NCBI GenBank assembly: GCA_949293815.1
Contig: CASFEZ010000005.1
Span: 94,540 to 158,539 of the forward strand
Direction: 5' to 3'
Length of the DNA stretch: 64,000 nucleotides
Source of the DNA: an uncultured Eubacteriales bacterium
Lineage (GTDB): Bacteria > Bacillota > Clostridia > Oscillospirales > Acutalibacteraceae
Part shown: positions 28,032 through 35,665 of the stretch, in pieces
Numbering within the stretch: position 1 is the stretch's first letter
Layout: each line of letters starts with the position of its first letter
Made by a program: the position numbers and the translations under genes
The notes under the pieces: generated by a model
Told to the model about the DNA's origin: nothing
The model's input: only the letters and a program-made list of their open reading frames with translations
The model's database searches: none

Positions 28032-28110
28032 GTATTATTTTCAAAAAAGCAGAGGAAATTTTTTCAATTTTCAGTTTTTTACAGGAACAAAAGTTCTGTT
28101 TTAAAAGGAA

Positions 28111-28136
28111 AAAACCTGCCGGATTTCTCCAGCAGG
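28111..28136 (-). terminator. Terminator of ispE
   Basis: Stem CCTGCTGG/CCGGCAGG read on the minus strand (28115-28136 on the plus strand), followed by a T-run. It lies 25 bases after the ispE stop and insulates ispE from the dcw promoter. Confidence 0.8.
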
Positions 28137-28161
28137 CAACAAAATTCGTATATTTTTTATC

Positions 28162-29028
28162 TTATTTTACATACGGCAAAATACCCGCCGCAACAGGATG
28201 GACAACAAAGGCGTTTCGCCCGCCGCGCCGCAGCGCCGAAGCACAGTCTTCGGCAACTTTTTCATCCGAAAAGATGCCGTACACCACCGAGCCGCTGCCG
28301 GTCATCAGCGTAAAATCGCAGCGGAATGCCCGCATCACCGATTTAATTTCCGCCCGACCGGGCACATCAACCGCCTGTTCAAAAACATTGGCGCAAAGGC
28401 GGTAAAATTCCTGTAAATCCCCCTGCATATAGGCGAAAATCGCGTTTTCCTTTGCCGGGTGGCGCACCTGTTGCAGCGCGTCATAGGCGGCATAGGCCTC
28501 GGCTGTGGAAACATTACAGTCGGGCTTGACGCAAACAATGCTGCAAGCGGGCAAATCCGGCAATTTGGTGCAAAGCTCGCCGATATTCTGGCAAAGCGCC
28601 GTACCGCCGAGCATACAAAACGGCACATCCGCCCCGATTTTCGCGCCCAGCGCGCACAGCTGCGCCTGGCTCAAGTCAGCCTGGTACAATTCGTTTAAGC
28701 CGCAGAGCACCGCAGCCGCGTCGGCGCTGCCGCCCGCCATACCAGCCTGAGAGGGAATGCGCTTCTGAATGTCGATATGCGCGCCGCCCTCGATTCCGGT
28801 TTGCGCAAAAAAAAGCCGTGCCGCTTTATATGCGGTGTTATGCACATCGCAGGGGATTTCCGGCGCATCACAAGTCAGCGCAATATCCTTTGCCTGTTCT
28901 ATCGAAACCACATCCGCCAAATCCACGCTTTGCATCACGGTATAAATGCCGTGATACCCGTTTGGGAATATTCCGGTTAAATCCAGCAGCAAATTGAGCT
29001 TGGCCGCCGCTAATTTTATAATCTTCAT
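28162..29028 (-). CDS. ispE: 4-diphosphocytidyl-2-C-methyl-D-erythritol kinase IspE
   Basis: Fourth step of the MEP isoprenoid pathway. 288 aa GHMP kinase with AAAKLNLLLDL at the start, the ATP loop PSQAGMAGGSADAAAVL, and the C-terminal LMTGSGSVVYGIF. The ATG at 29028 has AAGGTGA; the much longer open frame upstream is not supported. It makes precursors for undecaprenyl phosphate used by MraY. Confidence 0.95.
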   Translation of the reverse strand: MKIIKLAAAKLNLLLDLTGIFPNGYHGIYTVMQSVDLADVVSIEQAKDIALTCDAPEIPCDVHNTAYKAARLFFAQTGIEGGAHIDIQKRIPSQAGMAGGSADAAAVLCGLNELYQADLSQAQLCALGAKIGADVPFCMLGGTALCQNIGELCTKLPDLPACSIVCVKPDCNVSTAEAYAAYDALQQVRHPAKENAIFAYMQGDLQEFYRLCANVFEQAVDVPGRAEIKSVMRAFRCDFTLMTGSGSVVYGIFSDEKVAEDCASALRRGGRNAFVVHPVAAGILPYVK

Positions 29029-29077
29029 TTTCTTCACCTTTTCGGCACCACCCGCCCCGGGCAGTTTTTGCATGTAT

Positions 29078-29106
29078 ATCATAGCACAGCCGGTGCTATC
29101 GCACAA
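29078..29106 (-). promoter_or_regulatory. Promoter of ispE
   Basis: Minus strand TTGTGC (29101-29106), a 17-bp spacer and TATGAT (29078-29083). Confidence 0.55.
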
Positions 29107-29125
29107 GAAAAATTTCCGCCGCATC

Positions 29126-29153
29126 TTGAAAAAGAGCCGGAAATCGCTATAAT
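29126..29153 (+). promoter_or_regulatory. Promoter of the PHP phosphatase-ABC exporter pair
   Basis: TTGAAA (29126-29131), a 16-bp spacer and TATAAT (29148-29153). A second TATAAT follows at 29155-29160. Confidence 0.65.
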
Positions 29154-29200
29154 GTATAATGATAGTAAGGTATCCTGATTTTGACAAGGAGTGTATGCGC

Positions 29201-30016
29201 ATGAACAACAGCTGTTTAATTGATACCCATGTACATTCGGACAATTCTCCGGACGGCAACCATTCCTGCACCTTTTTATGCGAGCAGGCTGTGGAAAAAG
29301 GGCTGCGTGCCATTGCCATTACAGACCACTGCGAAACAGATACCTACCTGAAAGATCACTACGACCGCTCCACCATGCAGTCCTATTTGGAAATTTTGAA
29401 AGCCAAGGTATCCTTTACCGGCGAGCTGATTGTGCTGCGGGGCATTGAACTGGGACAGGCCGTCTACGATATTCCGCTGGCGGAAAAAATTCTTGCCAAA
29501 CAGGAATATGATATTGTCATCGGATCGATTCACAACCTGCGGGGGCGCGAGGATTTCTACTTTATGGAACAGTTTACCGAAGAAGAAGCCTATGCGCAAA
29601 CGGAGGAATATTTACAGGAGCTGCTGCTGCTGACCCAGTGGGGCAAATTTGACGTATTGGCGCACCTGACCTATCCCCTGCGCTATTTTTACGCCCGCAG
29701 CGGCATACAAATCGATATGACCCGCTTTCAAAAACAGACCGATGAGCTGTTGGCGCTTTTGGCGGAAAAGGAGCGGGCGCTGGAAATCAACACAGCGGGG
29801 CTGCGGCAGCCTATCGGGAAGCTGTCGCCGGATTTTCCGCTGATTCGCCGGTTCCGGGAACTGGGCGGAAAATATATTACCTTCGGTTCCGATGCCCACT
29901 ATGCGGAGCATTTGGCGGCGGGTTTTGCCGAAGCGCACGAAGCGGCCGTACAGGCGGGCTTTGACGAATGTGTGTTTTTCCAAAACCACCACCCCATGTG
30001 CATCCCCTTACATTAA
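29201..30016 (+). CDS. PHP-domain phosphatase, histidinol-phosphatase family
   Basis: A 271-residue metal-dependent phosphoesterase of the PHP superfamily. Metal-binding motifs are DTHVHSDNSPDG, ITDHCET, GSIHNLRG and TFGSDAHY. It is similar to HisK-type histidinol phosphatases but there are no his genes around, so another phosphate ester is possible. The ATG at 29201 is nine bases after AAGGAG; the ATG at 29195 is too close to that site. An ABC exporter follows 22 bases later. Confidence 0.85.
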   Translation: MNNSCLIDTHVHSDNSPDGNHSCTFLCEQAVEKGLRAIAITDHCETDTYLKDHYDRSTMQSYLEILKAKVSFTGELIVLRGIELGQAVYDIPLAEKILAKQEYDIVIGSIHNLRGREDFYFMEQFTEEEAYAQTEEYLQELLLLTQWGKFDVLAHLTYPLRYFYARSGIQIDMTRFQKQTDELLALLAEKERALEINTAGLRQPIGKLSPDFPLIRRFRELGGKYITFGSDAHYAEHLAAGFAEAHEAAVQAGFDECVFFQNHHPMCIPLH

Positions 30017-30038
30017 GAAGCCGAAAGGATTTTTTGCG

Positions 30039-31772
30039 ATGCTGAAAACCATTCGCCGCCTGTCCAAACTGGCCAGGCCATGGCGCAAAAACGAAATCAT
30101 TACGGTGGTATCGCTTCTGGCCGCCGCCGTTCTCAATCTGGTAACCCCGGCCATTGTGCGCCGGCTGACGAACCTGCTGACCACGCCGGGAAGCCTTACC
30201 ATGGAGATGATTCTGCTGTTTTCCGCCCTGCTGTTCGGCGCGTATCTGCTGCGGGCGGTCTGCCGTTTTTTTGCGATATGGCAGGCGCATATCGGCGCGT
30301 GGAACTTTGTGGGCTATATGATGAGCCTGACCTATGAAAAGCTGCAAAAATTATCGCTGAAATATTACAGCGATAAGCAAACCGGCGAAATCATGAGCCG
30401 CGCCATCAACGACAACCGCAACCTGGAGCAGCTGTTCGCCCATGCGCTGCCGGATTTGGTTTCCAATGTACTGATTGTGCTTGGGGTCAGCGTGATGATT
30501 TTTACGATTAATCCCGTTTTGGCGGCGCTGACGCTGGTGCCGGCGCCTTTTGTTTTTTATGTGAGCACCTTTTTTTCCAAAAAAATTGCGCCCATGTTCC
30601 GCCGCAACCAGGAGGTATTGGGCGAGGTCAATGCCGAAATGCAGGACAACCTGTCCGGAATTAAAGAGATTCAGGCGTTCGCCAAAGAGGATACCGAGCG
30701 GGACAAAATGCGCGAGGAATGCCGCCGGTACGCCACCGTCAACATCAAGGCCAACTTTGCCAACGCGATTTTCAATCCCTCCCTTGAATTTTTAACCTGT
30801 ATGGGTACGGTCATTGTCATGGGCGTGGGCGGTGTGCTTGCGCTGCGCGAGCAGATGAACGCGGCGGATATTGTAGGCTTTTTCATGTATCTTTCCCTGT
30901 TTTATCAGCCGCTGCAAACCTTTGCCCGCATTGTAGAGGACATCCAAACAGGACTTGCGGGCGCGGGACGGGTGCTGGATATTCTGGACGCCCAGTCTGA
31001 TGTCAAGGAGCTGCCAAACGCCATTGAAGCGCCGCATTTCAGCGGCAATATTGCGTTCCGGAATGTGTCCTTTGCCTATAAAGAGGGCGAACCGGTACTG
31101 GAGCAGGTTTCGTTTCAGACACAAAAGGGCAAAATGATTGCCTTTGTGGGCGCAACCGGCGCGGGCAAGACCACGCTGGTATCCCTGTTGGAGCGGTTCT
31201 ATGACCCGGACAGCGGTGAAATTTTAATTGACGGGCAGGATATCCGCACCTTTACGCTCAAATCCCTGCGCAGCAACCTTTCCATTGTGTTGCAGGATGT
31301 GTTTTTGTTCAACGGCACCATTTACGACAATATCGCCTACGGCAAGGAAAACGCCACCAAAGAAGAGGTGATTGCTGCCGCCAAAGCCGCCTCGGCGGAT
31401 GCGTTTATCCGCGCCATGCCCGACGGCTACCAAACCAAAATCGGCGAACGGGGTACGCGCCTGTCCGGCGGACAGAAGCAGCGCATTGCCATTGCGCGGG
31501 CAGTATTGCGGGATACACCGATTCTGATTCTGGACGAGGCCACCTCCGCCGTGGACAACGAAACCGAAGAGCAAATCCAAACCGCCATCCGCTCTGTGGC
31601 GCAGAACCGCACCGTATTGGTCATTGCCCATCGGCTTTCCACCGTCATGGACGCCGACAATATTCTGGTATTGGACAAGGGCCAAATCGCCGAGCAGGGG
31701 ACACACAAAGAGCTGCTTGCCAAAAACGGCATCTACGCCCGCCTTTGCCGGGTAAACACCGACAAAATTTAA
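30039..31772 (+). CDS. ABC exporter, fused permease and ATPase
   Basis: A half-transporter of 577 aa: six membrane helices in about 1-310, then the nucleotide-binding domain. Walker A is GATGAGKTTLVSLL, the signature is RLSGGQKQRIAIARA and Walker B is ILILDEATSAVD; the H-loop is VIAHRLST. It resembles MsbA/LmrA-type multidrug or lipid exporters and would work as a homodimer, as there is no partner gene. The start at 30039 follows AAAGGA. Substrate unknown. Confidence 0.93.
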   Translation: MLKTIRRLSKLARPWRKNEIITVVSLLAAAVLNLVTPAIVRRLTNLLTTPGSLTMEMILLFSALLFGAYLLRAVCRFFAIWQAHIGAWNFVGYMMSLTYEKLQKLSLKYYSDKQTGEIMSRAINDNRNLEQLFAHALPDLVSNVLIVLGVSVMIFTINPVLAALTLVPAPFVFYVSTFFSKKIAPMFRRNQEVLGEVNAEMQDNLSGIKEIQAFAKEDTERDKMREECRRYATVNIKANFANAIFNPSLEFLTCMGTVIVMGVGGVLALREQMNAADIVGFFMYLSLFYQPLQTFARIVEDIQTGLAGAGRVLDILDAQSDVKELPNAIEAPHFSGNIAFRNVSFAYKEGEPVLEQVSFQTQKGKMIAFVGATGAGKTTLVSLLERFYDPDSGEILIDGQDIRTFTLKSLRSNLSIVLQDVFLFNGTIYDNIAYGKENATKEEVIAAAKAASADAFIRAMPDGYQTKIGERGTRLSGGQKQRIAIARAVLRDTPILILDEATSAVDNETEEQIQTAIRSVAQNRTVLVIAHRLSTVMDADNILVLDKGQIAEQGTHKELLAKNGIYARLCRVNTDKI

Positions 31773-31790
31773 CGGCAGCAGCTGCATATA

Positions 31791-31834
31791 AAAAAACCGC
31801 CGTCCTCTTATCAAAAGAGAACAGCGGTTTTTAT
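31791..31834. terminator. Bidirectional terminator between ABC exporter and pseudouridine synthase
   Basis: Outer arms AAACCGC and GCGGTTT with an inner CTCTT/AAGAG pair; A-run on the left, T-run on the right. It overlaps the stop codon of the minus-strand gene. Confidence 0.7.
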
Positions 31835-32547
31835 TCGCTTTCTTTTATCTTCAAAAGTTCCTCTGCCGTCAGGTGGCGCCATTGCCCTTCCGCCAGGGTT
31901 TCATCCAGCGGGACGCCGCCGATGGCAACTCGCCGCAGCGTCAGCACCCGATTACCGAAGGCGGAAAACATCCGCTTAATCTGGTGGTATTTCCCCTCGC
32001 AAATCCGAATTTCATAGGCGTGCATTGTCTCATCCAAAAGCGATAGCGAAGCCGGCAGCAACAGTGTGCCGTCGATGGACATACCCTGTTCCATTTGCTG
32101 CCATTCCGCCGGACTTATGGTCCGCGCCGCCGTTAAATGATAGGTTTTGGTCACATGATGTTTGGGCGACAAAATCTCATGGGCAAAGATACCGTCATCG
32201 GTCAAAAGGATAAAACCGGTGGTATCCTTGTCCAGCCGACCGGCGGGGAACAGATTACGCGCACGCAGTTCTGGGGGAACCAGTTCCAGTACGGTTTTTT
32301 CCCGTCTGTCTTCCGTGGCGCTGACATATCCTCTGGGCTTATTGAGCATCAAATACACCTGTTTTTGGTATTGCACCTTTGCGCCGTCCACCACAAAAAC
32401 CGTATCGAGCGGGTCATATTTTTGCTCGGGCGACAAAACCACAGAGCCGTCCGCCAGGACAGCTCCTTTTTGAATTTGTTTTTTAATCTCTTTTCTGGAA
32501 TACAGCGTACAGGACGCCAGTATTTTATCCACTCGTTCAAGAGCCAC
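31831..32547 (-). CDS. 16S/23S rRNA pseudouridine synthase, RsuA/RluB family
   Basis: A 238-residue enzyme with an N-terminal S4 RNA-binding domain (ERVDKILASCTLYSRKEI) and the catalytic domain with Asp in GRLDKDTTGFIL. RsuA modifies U516 of 16S rRNA; RluB-type enzymes act on 23S. The short length and LMLNKPRGYVSA favour RsuA. I set a GTG start at 32547 with GGAGAG upstream; it overlaps the preceding DUF4830 gene by 11 bases. Confidence 0.9.
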   Translation of the reverse strand: MALERVDKILASCTLYSRKEIKKQIQKGAVLADGSVVLSPEQKYDPLDTVFVVDGAKVQYQKQVYLMLNKPRGYVSATEDRREKTVLELVPPELRARNLFPAGRLDKDTTGFILLTDDGIFAHEILSPKHHVTKTYHLTAARTISPAEWQQMEQGMSIDGTLLLPASLSLLDETMHAYEIRICEGKYHQIKRMFSAFGNRVLTLRRVAIGGVPLDETLAEGQWRHLTAEELLKIKESE

Positions 32548-33082
32548 TGTTATTCTCTCCACCGGTCGATTCCGCCGAAAACCCGTGCATAAAACCGTTT
32601 TCCGCCAGGCTGCACACATCGCCGCCGATGACAACGCCATCGCAAATCAACAGATTGATGCGAATATAGTCGGTGTTTTCCGCATTCGGATAGTTGGTAA
32701 CGGTATAGGACCAGCGTTTGACCCGCTCGCCCTGATAGCTTTCCAAATCCAGCCCCTGCGCCTTTTGCAGCGCATTATATTTTTCATAAACCTCGTCAAA
32801 TTCCGTCGGAATGATAACCTCGGAAATCTCCGCCGGCTCCTCTTCGACCTGCCAGCCGAACTGGGCAATAAACGCCAGCCGCTCGGATGCGTCGGCGGCA
32901 TTATAGGACACCGCCGCATCCGTCTGCAAAGTATCGCTTTGCGGCTCGGTGGTGCCGGACGGCCATCCGCCCGATCCGCCGGGCAGCTGCGAGCATACAA
33001 TAAAACCCAAAAGAATCAATAAAATAACGATTACAGCGGCAATCACTTTCGACCTTGGTGATTTGACGGAACAAACAAACAT
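32537..33082 (-). CDS. DUF4830 membrane-anchored protein
   Basis: A 181-residue protein with a short cytoplasmic tail, one membrane helix (about 12-32), a Gly/Ser/Thr-rich linker and an external domain of about 120 residues. That domain contains FIAQFGWQVEEEPAE, IPTEFDEVYEKYNALQ, VKRWSYTVTNYPN and CDGVVIGGDVCS, which I recognise as the DUF4830 pattern of Clostridia. Function unknown. The ATG at 33082 has GGGGGAG upstream. The gene is coupled to the pseudouridine synthase by an 11-base overlap. Confidence 0.75.
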   Translation of the reverse strand: MFVCSVKSPRSKVIAAVIVILLILLGFIVCSQLPGGSGGWPSGTTEPQSDTLQTDAAVSYNAADASERLAFIAQFGWQVEEEPAEISEVIIPTEFDEVYEKYNALQKAQGLDLESYQGERVKRWSYTVTNYPNAENTDYIRINLLICDGVVIGGDVCSLAENGFMHGFSAESTGGENNSGS

Positions 33083-33179
33083 ATCGGCACTCCCCCGTTT
33101 TTGATAAACCGCTGCTGTCGCGCCCATGGCCGACGCCGCGCTTCTGTTGTATCATATGCGATGGGATACCGCTTCATGA

Positions 33180-33209
33180 CAAAAAGTCCGGCAGAATATA
33201 TCTGCCGGA
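33180..33209 (-). terminator. Terminator of the rsmD-coaD-coiled-coil operon
   Basis: Nine-base perfect stem TCCGGCAGA / TCTGCCGGA with a five-base loop, followed by T5 on the minus strand. Confidence 0.9.
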
Positions 33210-33218
33210 ACCAAAGGA

Positions 33219-33764
33219 TTATTGATTTTTCGCAACAGCGCGCTTAATCTGCTCCCGCGCGGCGCGAATATCCTTGACGCTCTTATTCATTTCATCGATA
33301 CCGGCGGAAAGAATTTCGTCACAGTCGTTCATAATATTGTCCACAAAATCGCTGGCGCTGGCGCGCATATCCCGCGACCATTTTTCCGCGTTTTCGGTAA
33401 TGGTTTCCGCTTCCGCCCTGGCGCGGGCAATAATGTCGTCCGACTGCGCCTTGGCCTGCGCAATGATATCCGCCGCACCGGCTCTGGCTTTTTTGGTAAT
33501 TTCCGTTTCTTCCACCAAGTGCGCGGCATCCTCTTCCGCCTCAGCAACGATATCCTCTGCCTTTTGCTGCGCCTGCGCAATGATTTCCTTGCGGTCGTTG
33601 GCAATCTTACGAGCCTGAATCAGCTCCGTGGGCATTTGCAGGCGGATTTCCTGAATCACTTCCAAAATCGCGTCCTTGTCCACTTTGATTTTGCCGCCGC
33701 CGAGGGTTGTTTTGCTTTCTTCGAGTATGTCTTCAATCTGCTCCAATAAACTTTCGATACCCAT
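33219..33764 (-). CDS. Coiled-coil protein, ATP-synthase-subunit-B-like
   Basis: A 181-residue, almost entirely helical protein rich in Ala, Glu, Lys and Arg, with no membrane segment. The middle (about 60-135) has an 11-residue periodic pattern (A..KA.DI.A.A..) as in ATP-synthase stalk subunits and DivIVA-like proteins. In Clostridia a protein of this type is often found behind coaD and is annotated loosely as ATPase. No enzymatic motif is visible; it may be a scaffold in division or envelope organisation. It follows coaD after 39 bases. Confidence 0.6.
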   Translation of the reverse strand: MGIESLLEQIEDILEESKTTLGGGKIKVDKDAILEVIQEIRLQMPTELIQARKIANDRKEIIAQAQQKAEDIVAEAEEDAAHLVEETEITKKARAGAADIIAQAKAQSDDIIARARAEAETITENAEKWSRDMRASASDFVDNIMNDCDEILSAGIDEMNKSVKDIRAAREQIKRAVAKNQ

Positions 33765-33803
33765 AGTTTGTACATCCTTTCAGTCTGTTTTCAAAGCTGC
33801 TTG

Positions 33804-34328
33804 TTATTTTGATTCTCCATGTTGTTTTTCGCTTTGGACCCGCGCGTGAATGCGAGATACAATATCTTCGCGAATCTGAGGCGATACAAACTTGCTGATG
33901 TCGCCGCCCAGCTCGCACACCTGCTTGACCGCACTGGAGCTGAGAAACATATATTCTGAACTGGTGGTAATAAAAACGGTTTCCACCTCCGGCGCCAAGC
34001 TCTTATTGGTCAGCGCCTGCTGAAATTCATCTTCAAAATCAGATACCGCCCTTAAGCCTTTTACGATAGCGCAGGCGCCCACTTTTTTCACATAGTCCGC
34101 CAGCAAACCATCCGAAAAATCCACCGTAACATTGGGCAAATCCACCGTGCAGCGGCGGATAAAATCCGCTCGTTCCTCGGCAGTGAAATAATTGAGGTTC
34201 TTTTTGCGGTAATTGGTCATTACCACCACAATGACCTTATCAAAAATCGACGCTGTCCGGCGAATGATATCCAAATGCCCCAGCGTCACCGGGTCAAAAC
34301 TGCCGGGACAGACTACTGTTTTCTGCAT
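33804..34328 (-). CDS. coaD: Phosphopantetheine adenylyltransferase CoaD
   Basis: Penultimate step of coenzyme A synthesis. 174 aa with PGSFDPVTLGHLDIIRR (the nucleotidyltransferase H-x-G-H equivalent TLGH) and the C-terminal YMFLSSSAVKQV. I start at the ATG at 34328 with AAGGA upstream; an ATG at 34337 abuts that site. It follows rsmD by 11 bases, a common Firmicutes pair. Confidence 0.95.
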   Translation of the reverse strand: MQKTVVCPGSFDPVTLGHLDIIRRTASIFDKVIVVVMTNYRKKNLNYFTAEERADFIRRCTVDLPNVTVDFSDGLLADYVKKVGACAIVKGLRAVSDFEDEFQQALTNKSLAPEVETVFITTSSEYMFLSSSAVKQVCELGGDISKFVSPQIREDIVSRIHARVQSEKQHGESK

Positions 34329-34339
34329 ACCCCGCATCC

Positions 34340-34873
34340 TTACTTTCTGTATATGGTAACTGTAATTTTAGAATAATGATACTCGCGATACTTTTGCAAA
34401 GAACCGACCGCTTCCGGCATCTCTTCCTCCTGCGCCGTTTCGCAAATGACCGCGCCGCCCGGGCGAATCTGCCCCTCGAGCAGCGGCAGCATGGAAGCAG
34501 CTACCCCGTTATGATACGGCGGATCTAAAAACGCCAGGTCAAACGGCTCCGTGTTCGACGCCAGAAAGCTTTCAGCGGTCTGGTTACGCACAGCCGCCTG
34601 TTCCGTAAGCCCGGTTTTGCGTAAATTATCCTGCACCGTCTGTATGGCGCTGCGGCTTCTGTCTACAAAAACACAGAAAGCCGCCCCGCGCGACAGCGCT
34701 TCGATTCCCATTTGCCCGGAACCGGCAAAAAGATCCAGAAAACGCCTGCCCTCCAGTTCAAACTGAATGGCACTGAAAATGGCTTCCTTTACTTTTTCGG
34801 TGGTCGGGCGAACATCCAGCCCCTCTAAGGTTTTCAGGCGCACGCCCCTGGCTTTTCCGGTAATGACACGCAT
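34340..34873 (-). CDS. rsmD: 16S rRNA (guanine966-N2)-methyltransferase RsmD
   Basis: A 177-residue SAM-dependent methyltransferase. It shows the family start MRVITGKARGVRL, FLDLFAGSGQMGIEALSRGA as SAM site and catalytic LAFLDPPYHNG. It modifies G966 of 16S rRNA. First gene of the rsmD-coaD-coiled-coil operon. Confidence 0.95.
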   Translation of the reverse strand: MRVITGKARGVRLKTLEGLDVRPTTEKVKEAIFSAIQFELEGRRFLDLFAGSGQMGIEALSRGAAFCVFVDRSRSAIQTVQDNLRKTGLTEQAAVRNQTAESFLASNTEPFDLAFLDPPYHNGVAASMLPLLEGQIRPGGAVICETAQEEEMPEAVGSLQKYREYHYSKITVTIYRK

Positions 34874-34910
34874 TTGCTCTCTCCGCCTACAACTGATACA
34901 TACATAGCTT

Positions 34911-34939
34911 ATTATCGCAATTTCTCAGGTATTTGTCAA
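34911..34939 (-). promoter_or_regulatory. Promoter of rsmD-coaD
   Basis: Minus strand TTGACA (34934-34939), a 17-bp spacer and GATAAT (34911-34916), 38 bases before the rsmD start. Confidence 0.7.
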
Positions 34940-34978
34940 TATTTTCAGACCAAAAAACAGTGAATTCTTCTGCTGACA

Positions 34979-35020
34979 AGCTGATTGTTTCTTTCCAATA
35001 TGGCACCGAGACAATCAGCT
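34979..35020 (-). terminator. Inverted repeat at the end of gph (possible terminator)
   Basis: Perfect 10-base arms AGCTGATTGT (34979-34988) and ACAATCAGCT (35011-35020) with a 22-base loop, spanning the gph stop codon. The T-run (CTGTTTTTTGG on the minus strand) is about 15 bases further on, so termination is uncertain. Confidence 0.4.
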
Positions 35021-35665
35021 GAGCAAAATTTTCTCCAATTCCGCCATGCTGCGCACCATGGCAGCAGGCTGATAGGGCTGCAAATCCGTCCGGGAGCGGA
35101 ACCCCCAGAGCACCCCGATAGCCGGAAGCCCCGCATTGGCAGCCGTCTGCATATCCACATCCGAATCGCCCACATAAACGGTGCTTTCCGCTCTGGCGCC
35201 AATCTCCTGCATGGCGGCAAATACACCGTCGGGCGCCGGCTTAAACCCCAAATTTTGCCGTGCGCCTACCACGCATTGCAGACCGTCGCCGAATTTTTCC
35301 GCACACAGCACCTCGGCAGCCTTTTGGTCTTTATTGGTGACCACCGCCGTGGCAATCCCCTTTTCGCGCAGGAGCGAGAGCAGCTCATTTACCCCCGGAT
35401 AAGGAGCCGTTTTAATATCGCAATGCTCCGCGTAATAGTCCAGCATCTCCTGCGTACAGAGGGCAATCTCCTCGTCGCTTGTGCCCGCGCGTACCGCACG
35501 GCGAATGAGCATGGGGATGCCGTTGCCCACAAATCGGCGGATTTCTTCAATATCCCGCAAAGGCATATTGTGTCTCGCCAGAACCGTATTCACACTATCT
35601 GTCAAATCCTGTAAAGTATCCAGCAGTGTACCGTCTAAATCAAAAATCACCGACGCTACTTTCAT
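35015..35665 (-). CDS. HAD phosphatase, phosphoglycolate-phosphatase-like
   Basis: A 216-residue HAD subfamily IA enzyme with motif I VIFDLDGTLLDTLQDL, motif II VVTNKD, motif III Lys in GFKPAPDG and motif IV VYVGDSDVDMQTAANAG. This is the Gph/PpaX group, which hydrolyses phosphoglycolate or pyrophosphate. The ATG at 35665 has AAGGAGG; it overlaps the uvrC end by 26 bases. Confidence 0.88.
   Translation of the reverse strand: MKVASVIFDLDGTLLDTLQDLTDSVNTVLARHNMPLRDIEEIRRFVGNGIPMLIRRAVRAGTSDEEIALCTQEMLDYYAEHCDIKTAPYPGVNELLSLLREKGIATAVVTNKDQKAAEVLCAEKFGDGLQCVVGARQNLGFKPAPDGVFAAMQEIGARAESTVYVGDSDVDMQTAANAGLPAIGVLWGFRSRTDLQPYQPAAMVRSMAELEKILLS

Noticed and set aside
28162-29319. Longer version of ispE starting at 29319
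   Set aside because: The extension has no similarity to GHMP kinases and overlaps the divergent promoter and PHP gene; the ATG at 29028 has a good site.
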